Assembly: GCA_018417955.1 (NCBI GenBank)
Contig: JACTVC010000030.1
Coordinates: 1-64,000, forward strand
DNA: 64,000 bases
Reading direction: 5' to 3'
Source: Laccaria trichodermophora
Lineage: Eukaryota; Basidiomycota; Agaricomycetes; Agaricales; Hydnangiaceae
The notes under the pieces are model-generated. The model was not told where the DNA came from. It made no database searches and worked only from the letters and a program-made list of their open reading frames with translations. Position 1 is the first letter of the stretch. Each line of letters opens with the position of its first letter. Of the stretch, positions 1 through 11,852 are shown one piece after another. A program made the position numbers and the translations under genes.

Positions 1-639
1 GGGGTTTCGGAGTGAGGTCCTACGAGCACAGGTCCTGTATTGGGTAGGGGTTTTATTCGTAGAGGGAACAGAGTCGGGGTCAGGTTCCTCCGTCATAGCT
101 ACTCCTTTTCCTTTTTTCTTCGTCGTCAACGGGGTCACGATTTCGCGGCTAGCGGAGTTGTTCGTATTGCGCACTTTAGCTCTAGAGCTTTCGTCCCAGC
201 AGCGGGGGTCAGCGAGCTCATTGGAGAGAGAGGTAAGGAGGTCGCTGGCAGCCACCGGGTTTAAATGGAGGCGGCTGATGGTCTGGGCGTAGGCACGGTG
301 GGTACCTTCAGGGTTCATGGTTGCTAGGGTCGTCCATGCTAGGGAGTTATAGCCGTCAGAGCTTCGAGTCTTGTCATTACTCGCGCATATGCAGCGGGCA
401 TAGCTCGTTTCATTTGGTAAGAGGGGTAGTATATCGTAGTTTAGGGATTTAGGCACGATCTGGACAATCAAGACGAGACGAGGAGTCGTCGCTCCGTTGG
501 AATGAGTTGCTACCTTTGAAAGCAGCGTATAATCCGCGCTATGGTAGGTCAGGAACGGAGTGGACGTGTGATGTTCCGAAGACTCGTCACCGCATAACGT
601 CGTCGAGAACGATGTATCGTCGTTCTGCAGGAAGTCCTG
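1..639 (-). CDS. Unrecognised open frame, cut by the left window edge
   Basis: The minus strand is open for 213 codons, from just after a TAA at 640-642 down to base 1, with no stop; the true end lies outside the window. The translation is polar and mixed, includes a KKKGKG stretch near the edge, and shows no membrane segment or motif I recognise. A shorter minus-strand frame just upstream (818-549) overlaps it, and the two may be one frameshifted gene. A GC-rich stretch at about 1,005-1,085 lies upstream and could be an LTR edge, so a retroelement Gag is possible. Open length and amino-acid composition suggest coding, but no family or function can be assigned. Confidence 0.35.
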
Positions 640-1189
640 TTACCCTCAAAAGCAGCGGGTTTTCGCGTAACGAGGGTACTGGGACAGTTTCGGCTGGCTG
701 GGTCGGCGAGATGCTCGTCTTCGTCTGGTTGGGGAATTGTAAAGATGGTTGGTTCTCTGGGAATCGTCGTGAGTCGACGGATTTTGAAGATTAGACTCAC
801 CTTGGGTCGGCTCTGCAAACTCCTGCACTCAAGGACTTCATCTCGATGAAGTCCGCGGTGCCCCCACCATTGTGAAACCGCAGTGTCCCGTCCTGGACTT
901 CTTGAGGAATCCGTGAGCGAACGGAGTCAGAGGCGGAGTTAGGGAACGTGATTGGGAAATAGAGTTGGTGGCGCTGTTCCGGATGGCGGAAGAGCACCTA
1001 AGTTGTCCTGTAACCCCGAACTGGGGGCGCTGTCACCCGGCGCAGGGCTCTGATATCCCGGAGGGAGGCGTAAGGCTGCCTAGCCGCTAACCATATTCGT
1101 GACCCAATCCACATGTTATATAAATGTCGTGGTTAAAAGGTAAGGTATCTACAGATGTACAAGACATTATATAATGTAACAAAACAATA

Positions 1190-4100
1190 GTAAATACGAT
1201 GGTTCAAGATCATGTAAGAGGTAGGGATAGCCGTACACCGTTACAGGGAGGGAGTGAGGTAATGGGAGAGGCAGTGAGGGAATGGGGAGGGAATGGGGGG
1301 GAGAGGGGGGAGAGAGAGAATGGGGGAGGAATGAAGGAATGGGGGAAGAGAGGGAGGGATGAAGGAATGGGAGAGAGGGAGGGAATGGGGGGGAGAGGGA
1401 GGGAATGGGGAGAGAGGGAGGGAATGGGGGAGAGATGGGAGGGAAATGGGGGAGAGAGGGAGGGAATGGGGGAGGGAGTGGGAAGGCAGTTGTTGCTGTT
1501 TGTCGGTGGTGTTGGTGGGCACTCATTTTCGTTGGTAGGGTGGGCGCCCAGCACGTCTTCATGGTGGTGGGCGCTCGGCGTGTCTTCATGGCGGTGGGTG
1601 CTCCGCATGTCTTCGTTGTCGTCTGTCCATCATTTGTTGGCCATCGTCGTCGTTTTTCCATCGTTGCATGCGGTCGGCGGGCGGCATGCCATTCATTTTG
1701 GGGAGGGGTGATGTGGGAGGTGCTAGCCATCGACCGCCCACTTGTGGAGTGGGCGGTTGACAGAGGTGGGCCTGTGTTAGTTCTATGCGTGATGATGGAG
1801 GTGGTGGGGTGCTTACCGTATTGGATAGAAAACGACAACAACAACGTTGTCGTCGTCATCGTCCCTTGTCTCCCTTCATGTCCAATGTAAAATGACGACG
1901 ACGTAACCGTCGTCGTCGTCCCTCGTCCAGGATGTTAACTGACGACAACGACATGATCATCATCGTCCATTTGTGTCGCGTAGTTGCCACGTCGCTTGGC
2001 TCGCTCGTGGGGTCTTTTGTGGCTTTGGAGCCGTGGTGTGCACCGTTCGCCGATTTTCGTGGGCGGTGGTCGTCGATCGTCCTGGGTGCTGTTCGTTGTT
2101 TGCCCGTCATTCTTTCCGTTGATTTGGGTTGTCGTTGTTGCTAGGCGGTCGTGGTCGTTCATTTGGCATTGGTCTTCGGGAGGGTGGAGTTGTTTACGGT
2201 GGTGGGGGTTGTGTGACCTGGCATGGCGACGGCATGGTGGATTGAGGAAAGAAGTCACCATGTCACAGCATGTAACCTTGTAACGTCACTAGGTCACCGC
2301 GTGTGACCCGCAGAGCATAGTTTTCAAGCTCTCATAGAGTTGTAGGAAGGGGATGTCCTTCAAAACCTAGCCTGAATGATATATATCAATAATTGAAATA
2401 TTTAAAGTTTGTCAGCCACCTCAAAAAATGACTTTTGCTGCCCCAACCCCTTGATCAGCCTAGAAAATCCTTCAAGAATGGGTTGATTTATCCTTACACA
2501 AAGAGAGCATACTAGTGCGTGTTTTCTTTTGTTCTGAACAACTCAATGAATAGGGTGTCAAGGGTTTACGTCTCACAAGGTTTGCGCACCAGCTGGCAAG
2601 TGGCAAATGCCCAGAGAGGTTTCACGATACTAAGGGAGACGACGAGGATTCGCATGTCTCCAAGTTGTGAGCTTGCCATTTAAATAAATTGGTAGGCACA
2701 GTGGGTTGTATCTCATGTGTAGAGCAAATATGTAGTGATCAAAGCGTACAACCTGCTCGTAAACAGACCATGGATTCGGACACTGAACCTTCAAGTTATC
2801 AGGGTAATTTTGAAACATTCTCAGCTAACTACTTCAAGTTCCTCAGAATTTTACAGAGTGCAGAGAGGCAAGGCCCGCGTTTTGGGTCATTTGGTAATCC
2901 ATCTTGAAAAGTTGTCTCGACACTGCCAGGCATCTTGATTCAGCAACTATAAATAGCTGTAAGTAAGTAGGCATGTTGAATTGTACTACGCTGAATCGCC
3001 GAGAGGATAATAGCGTTCAAAGCGCATAGCTTAGTACACCAATGGTGCCGTTAGCGGTTCGTCTCTGTTCCGGGGTTTTGGCCCTACAGCACAGCAACTC
3101 TTTTGTAGTCTGAAAAAGGGGGCACTAAAAACTCAAAAAGCTGATTATGAAATGGGAAAGTTGACAGCTGGTACTACACAGTTTTGTAATGGAAAGGCGG
3201 ACAATGCAAACTTTTCTATTGAGTAATTAAAGAGGGGACACTACAAATTTTATAATGTACACTTGTAGACAGTACAAAGTTGGACATAATCGTCATCTTA
3301 CGGGGTTTGACAGTGCCAACGTCACAGTGTGTGACATGGGCGTCTGTATCTCTTCAACCCACCATCAACGACACACCACCATCGACAACGCTGACATCGC
3401 CACCATCGCCTCTTCATCGCTCACAACCACCACCACAGCAACGACGGCGTTGCACCACCACGCTGTCACCATGAAACGACCCCACCACAACACAACACAA
3501 CCACAACGTGGCAACAGCAACAACAGACGAACGGCGCGTCATTTACTTGGTGAGCGCACATCCATCTCCCCCCTCCCCCTTTTTTTGTTTTCTGACAACA
3601 ATGCCAGGTGCCACGTCGCTGTTGGCGACGTGGCAACCAAACGACGGACGATGAAATGTTGTCGTCCGTCGTTCACCTCCGTCGTTCATCCCCAACCAAC
3701 CCGCTATGCTACGACACGTCTGCCACGAAGCCACCTCATCACAACAACTACATCACCACGACCCACCACGACAACCACACCAGACCACGTCACTACGATG
3801 CACCACGAACTTCGGCACCCTGCCATGTCATGCAACCCCACCACTGCAAACGACCACAGCCGCCCAACAGACGAACAACGACCAGTGCCCACGAACTATG
3901 ACGACCAGCACACGACATGGCCCCAGAGCCACGAACCGACGTGTCAACTATGGGACACGTACGGACAACGGACAACGATGACAACATGATTGTCGTCGTC
4001 GTCGTTGTATATTAATTACGGTGAGCACGCCACCGCCTCTTACCACCACCCACAGCTAACAGAAGCCCACCACCACTCCGCCAGTGGGTGGTCGACAGCT

Positions 4101-4850
4101 TGCACCCCCCACGTTACACCTCCCCAAAGGGAAGGGCATGCCGCCCGCCGAAAGCGACCCAGAGACGACGGCCAGCGCATAACAACCGATTGCGACTGCC
4201 CAGCAACAATGACCATAAAGACTAGTGAACGATGACCAGCGCCCACAAAGAGGACGACAGCGCCCACGAAAACGACGACAGCGCCCACGGAAACGACCAC
4301 CAGTGCCTAGAAAACGACGACCATGCGTCAGCAACACAGACAGACAAGGGGGTGACGACGATAACGTCGTCACCGTCGTTGTTTCATTCTCCATTCAGTA
4401 AGCACCTCCCTTCCCTCCCCCACGCCCACTACTCCCCTCCCCTCCCCCCCCACTGCCCACTACTCCCCCTCCCTCCCCCACTGCCCACTACTCCCTCCCC
4501 CCTCCCTCTTTGTCTACCACCACCTGCCTCTCTCCCTCCCTGCCCACCACCTTCCTCCCTCCATCATTTGTTACTACCACCTCCCCCCCATCATCATTTG
4601 TTACCAACACCTCCTTCCTTCATCATTTCTTACCCCACCCCCTCCATCATTTCCTACCACCACTCCCTACCTCCATTTATTGCCTATAACCCCCTCCCCC
4701 ACTCCCTCACTACCCACCACCCTCACCTCTCTTCCTCACTGCCTACCATCTCCCTCACTCCCTCTCCCCTTGATGTAATATCTAATGTAGTATGTAGTGA
4801 TGTAAATTTATGTAGTTATATTGAATAAAATGCACCTTTCTCATCTGAAT
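1190..4850. repeat. Large diverged inverted repeat, CGTCGT-rich family
   Basis: The segment 1,190-2,280 read on the minus strand resembles 3,270-4,830 read on the plus strand. The clearest match is 1,690-1,815 (inverted) against 4,017-4,140, including a shared core around GGCATGCCGCCCGCCG. Both arms are rich in ACGACGACG/CGTCGTCGT. Each ends in a low-complexity tract: G-rich GGAATGGGGGAGAGA units at 1,250-1,490, and C-rich units at 4,400-4,760. The spacer (about 2,290-3,240) has no recognisable gene. Open frames here are simple-sequence artefacts. Related sequence recurs at 9,980-10,670 and 12,280-13,000, so this is a dispersed family. I infer a foldback-like mobile element. Confidence 0.6.
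2290..3250. other. Gene-free spacer between inverted arms
   Basis: No coding frame, RNA gene or clear repeat is visible. The right end carries scattered short ACTACAAA-like words, also seen around 13.4 kb and 18.4 kb, suggesting degraded transposon sequence. Confidence 0.4.
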
Positions 4851-4854
4851 TCTA

Positions 4855-5345
4855 CTTTTCTGGTTCAAGATCTAGTTGCAAGATATATCCTGGTTCAAGA
4901 TAGAGTTGAAATATATATCCTGGTTCAGGATATAGTTGAAAGATATATCTTGGTAATATATCCTGTTTCAAGATATAGTTCCTAGTTTAAAGATATGTCT
5001 TGGTAATATATTCTGGTTCAAGATGTAGTTCAAAAAATATATCCTGGTTCAGGATATAGTTAAAAAAATATCTTGGCTCAGGATGTAGTTGGAAATGCAG
5101 GATATAATTAAAATATTCATGATATAGCTGAGAAACAATGTATCTGGATTCAGGATATGGTTGAAAAATATATCTTGGTTCAGGATTTAGTGGAAAGATA
5201 TATGCTGGTTCAAGAAATAGTTGTTGAATATATTCTTCAGCAATGGATGTATTCCAAATATATATCTTGCAGTGGTATTCATTCTGATGACTGAATATAT
5301 CTCCCAAAATATATATCTTGGAAGAAATATATCTTCCCAAAATGC
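4855..5345. repeat. AT-rich tandem repeat (TATATCYTGGTTCAAGATATAG)
   Basis: About ten imperfect copies of a 35-45 bp unit built from 'tatatcctggttcaagat' and 'atagttgaaaga' run head to tail. Unit spacing is irregular and the copies drift rightwards. The minus-strand open frame across it encodes a simple NQDIF/YILNQ-type repeat and is not taken as a gene. Confidence 0.75.
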
Positions 5346-5403
5346 ATGTTTGATGGAGTTGTATGGGGTGGGATGTTGATTTGCCAGACAACCAGACTTT
5401 TTG

Positions 5404-6180
5404 AACAACAAAGTACTTTGTGAACTCTGAGCAGCTAAAAAAAATCTGTAATGCGAACTGTATCCATACTGTCATTTGAAGTGAATGATACTCAAGCAAG
5501 TCATGAACCTTAAACTGAACAGGTTCAAGGTAGCACAAATTCCATATATTGTCAAGGTGTGGCATATTTCTGTGTTACACTTAGAACTATACAGATTAGT
5601 CAAGTAACAGCAAGCACAATGGCAAGGCAGTCATGGAAAATGCAGGGAAGAACCTCATATTATGACACAGTGAACAGAATTTGTTGTCCATGTATTTACA
5701 ATCAAAATCAACAAAAAGAGAGAGGAGAGGAGGAGAGGGAGAGAGGAAGAGAAAGAGAGGAACAACAAAGTACTTTGTGAACTCTGAGCAGCTAGAAAAA
5801 TCTGTAATGTGAACTGTATTTGTAGTGTCATTTGAAGTGTATAACAGTTGAGCAACTCATGAACCTTGGACTGAATATCTTCAAGATAGCAAGCACACTT
5901 CAAGGTAACACAGTGCTGTCTGAAGGTCAGTTCCAGATATTTATGTGTTCCACTTAGAACAATACAGATTAGTCAAGTAATGGCAAGCATGATGGGAATC
6001 ATGGAAAATACAACCCCATATTATGGCATAGTGAACAAATTTTGTTAGAGGAGAATGGAATGTGTTGTTCATAAATTTACCATCAAGAGTCAAGAGAAAG
6101 AAAGAAGAAGGGAGAATGAGGAGGAGAGGGAGAGAAGAAGAGAAAGAGAAAGAGAAAGAGAGAAACAACAAAGAACTTTA
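5404..6180. repeat. Tandem duplication of a ~370-bp unit
   Basis: Two units, 5,404-5,761 and 5,762-6,165, each begin with CAACAAAGTACTTTGTGAAC and the following gagcagctaaaaa. Each continues through a conserved CACTTAGAACWATACAGATT segment and ends in a purine-only GAGAGAGG tract. A third unit begins at 6,166 and degenerates. The start module also recurs at 8,100-8,222, so it is an element boundary as well as a tandem unit. Confidence 0.75.
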
Positions 6181-6379
6181 TAAACTTTTGTTTGTAAAAG
6201 TGGGTTGGGAGAGATGTTTGATATCATGTGCAGGGGTTTGACCATTAGAGGGCAGCAATACAGATGTTGGTGGGTTATGCAGATAATGTGCAACTGAGAT
6301 CTCAGAGCTGAAGTGAGTGGTGCCAAACACCTAGATGGAATATGAACAAAAGGATATCTTGTAGGTGCCATGTTTTGCA

Positions 6380-8005
6380 CATAGATTTGATTTACATACA
6401 CTAACTGGGCAAAAAGATTGTCTGGTCATTTTTTGGACAAGGTTGGTGCTGTAACACAAGAACCAAACATTTTTAGAACTAAGCTCTGGTGTATGGGACA
6501 TAGCTAAGGAGGTGTAGATTGTACATACCAAGTCTCGGGATGAACGATTGAAAACTTAGGATAAGGCAGGGCATTCACTGTGACAACTTCCAAAAATGGG
6601 ATCTGACAAAATGGGAAATTCTGAATGACTGCAATCTATTGAAAGCAATTCACCATTTGAAGAAGAGATATTCTGAACACTGGATCTCCCTGCTATTGTT
6701 ATAAGCCTCATAGAGTTTTTGAGATATAAAATTCTATAGTCTCCCCAAAAAGGTAAATTTGAATTGATTCCCCTCTTTGGACATTTCCAGTTGCAAATAT
6801 TGCCCAGGATTGATAGGAAAAGGTATCCATTGGCATAGTATTGTACAGATACATGACTATTACTATTCCATGATCTGATCTGACCACATTCACAGGAATA
6901 AAGTATGCAAAGGCTAATTAAACTTCAACAAACTGTGAAAATCAAGAGACATATAGTCAATATGGTTCCCAGAAACTCTGCTTCCAAGGGGTTACAGTCA
7001 ATATAGGTATTCTGAAATGTCAATGTTAAGTGCATCTACCTATCTCTTGAGCCTTGGGCACAGATGTTTCTCAAATGGCCCACAAAGCTCACTAAAGCAT
7101 GACAGAGAGATTTCCAAATCATGCCTAGAAAGGTCTGGGGGTCTCAGATCCTTGTATAAATAGCACCTCTGTTTATTTTTCTGGGATAGTGTTACTAGGC
7201 ATGAGAAGTGCCTTGTGAAATATTTTCAGCCCCAATTCACCAAGAAAAATGTCAACAATTGGTCCAGGATGATTGCTCTATGCAAAATGTACTTTTTTTG
7301 TGGACTTTTCAAGTTATACCCAGTGCAAATTTATTTTCTATCATGCTATATCTCAGGCATTGCTTAAAAGACATCCTGAGTTTCCATGGATTAAATCAAA
7401 AGGATGGTAGCATTTTTTCTTCTTTCAGAAAAGCAGAACCAATATTGTAGATACTTGTTTACTTCCAGAAAAACTCTGAAAATGAGCTTCTACAGACATC
7501 ATGCAATGTTCATTTTGACATTTCTACATACCTTTTGTATTATACACACTACAAACATTGATGGGGAGTTATTTTACCTCAATCCAATAAATATATTGGG
7601 TGAAAAATACATAAAATGGAGAACAAGTTCAAATTTATCTTTTAGAGGAGGATATAAAATTTTCTAGCCTAGGGACATTATGAAGCTCATAACAATAGCA
7701 GGGAGACCCAGTGTTCAAAATATCTCTTCTTCAAGTTGTGAATCGCTTTCAGTAGATTGCAGTCATTCAGAATTTCCCAATTTGTTACATCCCATTTTTG
7801 GCACTTGTCACAGTCAATTCCCTGCCTTGCCCTGAGTTTTCAATTGTTCATCCCCAGACTTGGTATGTACAATCTACACCATTTGAGCTATGTCCCATAC
7901 ACCAGAGATTAGTTCTTAAAATGTTTGGCTCTTGTGTTACAGCACCAACTTTGTTCAAAAAATGACCAGACAATCTTTTTGCCCAGTTAGTGTAAATGGT
8001 GGAGT
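6380..8005. repeat. Inverted repeat with ~350-bp arms
   Basis: The left arm, about 6,380-6,740, is the reverse complement of about 7,655-8,000 with moderate divergence; the segment around GTCTGGTCATTTTTTGGACAA (left) matches its complement near 7,960. Similarity fades outward of 6,900 and inward of 7,480. The spacer 6,900-7,450 has no recognisable gene. The right arm abuts the CAAAGTACTTTGT module at 8,100, which also borders the tandem unit on the left. I infer a foldback-type element or a collapsed pair of oppositely oriented insertions. Confidence 0.65.
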
Positions 8006-8329
8006 AGACTTGCCAACCAAGCTGAGTATGCAGGTAAGGTGCAATTGGAGATCTTGGAGCTGAAGTAGAGGCAGAGGTGGAGAGGATTGTAACATAAGGC
8101 CACCCAAAGTACTTTGTAAACTCTGAGCAGCTAAAGAATTCTAAAGTGTGAACTGTATCTATAGTGTCAAAGTGGATAATACTTAAGCAGCTCAGGAACC
8201 TTAGACTGAATAGCTTCAAGGTGGATCACAGATGCCATTGATGCCCCTTATTGTTATCCACATACTGGGAGCACAGGTCAGACATAGTGCCAAAACCCCT
8301 GGAAGTCATTGCAGAATCTTCCAGAATAT

Positions 8330-8680
8330 ATATCCCAGACAGCAAAAGAATCACAAGTTTTTTGCTGAAACTAGGACCCCTGACACCCCTACAGACCAGA
8401 AAAATATATCCTTGCCACATCTGTTTCCCAAAATATATCCTAAGGCCAAGCCAGGACAAAAATATATTTCTAAGGTGTGACAGTGACATTTCAGGGTCCA
8501 CTCACCAAAAATATATCCTTACTGCATTTTACTTGCAAAATATATTTTGGTGGTGTGACACAGACATTATAATTTTTGTGTGACATTTCAGGGTCCACAT
8601 CTCAAGAATATATTTTAGATTTCAGGGCTTTCTAGGACCTATATATATCTAAAATATAGATATGGTCCATGACATTTAGT
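8330..8680. repeat. AAAATATATCC-rich degenerate repeat
   Basis: The motif AAAATATATCC or close variants occurs about eight times, separated by 25-60 bp, together with two copies of ACATTTCAGGGTCCAC. It resembles a degenerated version of the 4.9-kb tandem array. No coding frame is supported. Confidence 0.5.
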
Positions 8681-8728
8681 CATGTAACTTACATGGAGTT
8701 TGCATGACTAATAGTCAGTTGGCAGTGG

Positions 8729-9235
8729 GTGACTGAAGTGGAATTAGAGGCAGATGCGATATCCATAAATGATTTGAACATAAAAGCAGTTTTTACTGTG
8801 ACAACGAAAGATGAAGGGAATGTGCTGAAGGGGTCTATTGTAATCAGTGATCCAGTAGCACAATACCTGCAGAGTTTAGACCCATCAGAGAAACCGAAGC
8901 AGATCTATGTTGCAAAAGAATCTCATGCATTAAGAACCGTCTTTCCTGTAATTAATAGAATGGGACAGATTGAGTGCTTGTTAGATGCTGGTTCTCAGAT
9001 TATTGCCATGGATGTGGAAGTAGCTAAGAAATTGGCTATCTCGTGGGATCCAGACATAAAAATTCAAATGCAGAGTGCAAACAGGACAGTTGAGCAGACC
9101 CTGGGTCTTGCTAAGAATGTACCTTTTGTCTTTGGGAATATAACAGTGTACTTGCAAGTCCACATCATCACTGACCCTGCATATAAAGTACTGTTGGGCA
9201 GGCCGTTTGATGTATTGACAGCAGTACTTTATAGT
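8729..9235 (+). pseudogene. Truncated Ty3/Gypsy polyprotein: aspartic protease domain
   Basis: The encoded fragment matches the retropepsin region of basidiomycete Gypsy polyproteins. It has a flap-side leader, the active-site strand LLDAGSQIIAMD, a QSANRTVEQTLGLA stretch, and the closing hydrophobic strand with LLGRPFDVLT. The family normally carries D-[ST]-G at the catalytic position; here it is D-A-G. There is no methionine start (the frame opens on GTG/TTG-type codons), no Gag upstream and no RT downstream. The frame runs straight into a GGAATCC minisatellite at about 9,240. This is therefore a 5'- and 3'-truncated relic. Family assignment is firm; activity is very unlikely. Confidence 0.8.
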
Positions 9236-9242
9236 GCCCCTC

Positions 9243-9405
9243 CCATTCCTGCAGGAATCCACAGGAATCCACAGGAATCCGCAGGAATGGGACCGGAATC
9301 CGCAGGAATCCACAGGAATCCACAGGAATGGGACAGGAATCCACAGGAATCCACAGGAATGGGACAGGAATCCACAGGAATCCATAGGAATGGAACTGGA
9401 ATCTG
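9243..9405. repeat. GGAATCCACA / GGAATGGGAC minisatellite
   Basis: About twelve decamer-like units of AGGAATCCAC alternate with AGGAATGGGA. The array interrupts the Gypsy protease fragment. Related GGAATCC/ATTCCGG words recur at 10,715-10,910 and 26,355-26,400. Confidence 0.85.
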
Positions 9406-9639
9406 GTGAATTTACACCAATATACACTTCTTATTTAGTTATCCTCATCTTCCTGGACTTCTTCATCCAAACCCAAGTTATCCTCCTCACCTTCTTCTGG
9501 TTTCTTCATCTGCTTCTTTTTTGCTAGATACATTTACACTAATATGCACTTCTTCACACTGACTTAAAGGGTAGGAACACTTTCTTATAATATTTATATA
9601 TTAAAACTCAAATCTACATCTAATTTACTATTTTCTAAG

Positions 9640-9915
9640 TTAAATGAAGGGGCAGGAAGGGAGGGAGGGAAGGAAGGAGGGAAGGTGGAAGGGAGGGAGA
9701 GAGGAAGGGAGGGAGGGAGGAGGAAGGGAGGAAGGGAGGGAGGGAGGAAGGAAGGGGGGAGGAAGGAAGGGGGGAGGAAGGAAGGGGGGAGGAAGGAAGG
9801 GGGGAGGAAGGAAGGGGGGAGGAAGGAAGGGGGGAGGAAGGAAGGGGGGAGGAAGGAAGGGGGGAGGAAGGAAGGGGGGAGGAAGGAAGGGGGGAGGAAG
9901 GAAGGGAGGAGGGAC
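9640..9915. repeat. Purine minisatellite, 18-bp unit
   Basis: A nearly perfect head-to-tail array of GGAAGGAAGGGGGGAGGA, about ten units, follows a less regular GGGAGGGA lead-in. It is all purine on the plus strand. Frames on both strands here encode GRKGG or PPFLP repeats and are not genes. Confidence 0.9.
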
Positions 9916-9974
9916 AGGCAATGGTGTGGGGCAGGCCCTGGGGAGGGAATGGAGGGGGAGAGAGTGGTGGGGAC

Positions 9975-10680
9975 TAATGGTACCCACATTGCGTCGTCTC
10001 GTTCCTACGTCGCGTCGTCGTCTCGTACCCACGTCGTGTTGTCGTCATCGCCTCGTACCCATGTCGTTCCGTCGTCGTCGCGTTGTCGCCTCGTACCCAC
10101 GTCGCGTCGCGTTCCTACGTCGCGTCGCATTCCTACGTCGCGTCGCGTTCCTACGTCGCATTGTCGTCGTCGTCGCGTCGTCTTCTCGTACCCACGTCGT
10201 GTCGTCGTCGTCGCGTTGTTGCCTCGTACCCACTTCGCGTCGTCGTCGTCACGTTGTTGCCTCGTACCCACGTCGCGTTGTCGTGCCGTACCCACGTCGT
10301 GTCATCGTCGTCGTTTTGCCACCTCGTTCCCACGTCGTTTCGCCGCCACGTTGCATTGGTGTCAACGTTGATGATGCTGGTGGGCGCGTGGTGTGTCGTT
10401 TGTGGCTGGCTGGCGTGGTGGGCCCTGGTTGATGGCGGCGCCCGTGGATCGGCCACGTCGTTGTCGTGGGCGCTCGTGGATTGTCGTAGTGCCGCCTCGC
10501 TGGCGGTGGTCGCTTCCGTTCGTTGCTGGTGTGGTCGTGGCCGTTGTTGGGTCGTGTGGTGTGGTCGTCGTTGTCGTTGTTGCCAATGTGGGTGGTGGGA
10601 GGGAATGGAAGTGGGGGGACGAGAATGGTGGGTGGTGGGTGAAAGGAAAGGGTGTTGCAATTGTTTGGTAACGTTGCCTT
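9975..10680. repeat. CGTCGTC / TACCCACGTCG array, related to the 1.2-4.8 kb family
   Basis: Imperfect units such as CTCGTACCCACGTCGTGT and TCGTCGTCGT run to about 10,360. A GGTGGGCGCGTGGTG-type segment follows, resembling the G-rich arm at 1.5-1.8 kb. All long frames come from repeat composition. It is probably an arm of the same dispersed foldback family. Confidence 0.6.
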
Positions 10681-10689
10681 TGTTTGGTA

Positions 10690-10915
10690 ACAGAACTAAA
10701 ATAAACAAACAAAGGACCGGATTCCGTTACATTCCGTTCCTGTGCATTCCGCGGATCATTCCGGTGTCAATTCCGGAATGCCCAAATTCCGCCGGAATGG
10801 TAAGGCACCGGAATGATGAAAATGGCAGGCCTCCCTGCCAAATTTCATTCCTCCGGAATCCACCGGAATCTGCAGGAATGACCAGATTCCTGCAGGAATT
10901 AGGGGAGCACTGATA
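10690..10915. repeat. ATTCCGG/CCGGAAT-rich element
   Basis: A dense set of short inverted words (ATTCCG, CCGGAAT, ATTCCTGCAGGAAT) fills this segment. It resembles the subterminal motif arrays of hAT-like MITEs, but no target duplication could be identified. Confidence 0.45.
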
Positions 10916-10923
10916 AGACCTCT

Positions 10924-11852
10924 GAAAATGTCATGCATTATGAGATTTATGCATTACAAGTATATGCATTGTGGGAATATCTACTGTAGTGTAAACAGGT
11001 GTGATAGACAGGTGACAGCATACCTGAGCCATTCTCTTTGAAAGAGTTTTTTTCACAGTGGCCTCTGTGGCCTTCAATTTGTGTGCAGATGCTAAATTTG
11101 TGGTGCTCTTGTCCTGCGCAAACTCACCCTTGAGCTTGTTGTCTAAGTCTTCAGTGATGTCAGGTGAAGATTCCCATTTAGTGGATGGGGGAGGGCACTT
11201 ATCAATGCTGATGAGCTTCCAGTTTAATTTGAGGCATGACCAATTACCAAAAAGGGTGAAAAACAAAAGTTGTAGCCCTACATTGTAGCTTCCTGAATCT
11301 GTTTGAATTATATTCTGAAGTGCTCCCATTATGGATATATGAGGTAAAGGAATTTCAAAAGGGTTGCATTTTTTTTTTGTTTTTTGTGTTTTTCTCCATG
11401 AAAATAAAACCAAACAACATGATTTCAGTATATTTAGAAAGCTAAAAGAAAGGGCTACAATAATTCAAACAGATTTGGGAAGCTACAATGTAGGGCTACA
11501 ACTTTTGTTTTTCACCCTTTTTGGTAATTGGTCATGCCTCAAATTAAACTGGAAGCTCATCAGCATTGATAAGTGCCCTCCCCCATCCACTAAATGGGAA
11601 TCTTCACCTGACATCACTGAAGACTTAGACAACAAGCTCAAGGGTGAGTTTGCGCAGGACAAGAGCACCACAAATTTAGCATCTGCACACAAATTGAAGG
11701 CCACAGAGGCCACTGTGAAAAAAACTCTTTCAAAGAGAATGGCTCAGGTATGCTGTCACCTGTCTATCACACCTGTTTACACTACAGTAGATATTCCCAC
11801 AATGCATATACTTGTAATGCATAAATCTCATAATGCATGACATTTTCAGGGG
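10924..11852. repeat. Near-perfect palindrome, ~388-bp arms
   Basis: 10,924-11,312 is almost exactly the reverse complement of 11,461-11,852; the spacer is about 150 bp. Each arm carries the same open frame of about 115 codons reading toward the outer end (plus strand on the right arm, minus on the left), containing STKWESSPDITEDLDNKL and KLKATEATVKKTLSKRMAQ. The arms end in the TIR sequence of the 35.6-kb MITE family (10,961-10,986 and 11,778-11,803). I infer two oppositely oriented insertions or a true foldback element. Such near identity on opposite strands could also be an assembly artefact. Confidence 0.8.

Noticed and set aside
1005..1090. Possible LTR edge (TGTAACCCCGAACTGGGG or TGTCACCCGGCGCAGGG)
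   Set aside because: No second LTR, primer-binding site or pol domain in phase could be found in the window.
1199..1890. Long frames on both strands over the G-rich tract
   Set aside because: They encode only GREWGE/PPFPPSLP repeats caused by simple sequence; no conservation or splice structure.
3255..4830. Frames of up to 244 codons rich in Thr/His/Pro
   Set aside because: Composition follows CAACGACNAC-type repeats and the matching inverted arm has different frames, so coding is not supported.
9594..10432. 262-codon frame across the purine minisatellite and CGT-rich region
   Set aside because: All three frames on both strands are open in parts because the repeat unit length is a multiple of three.
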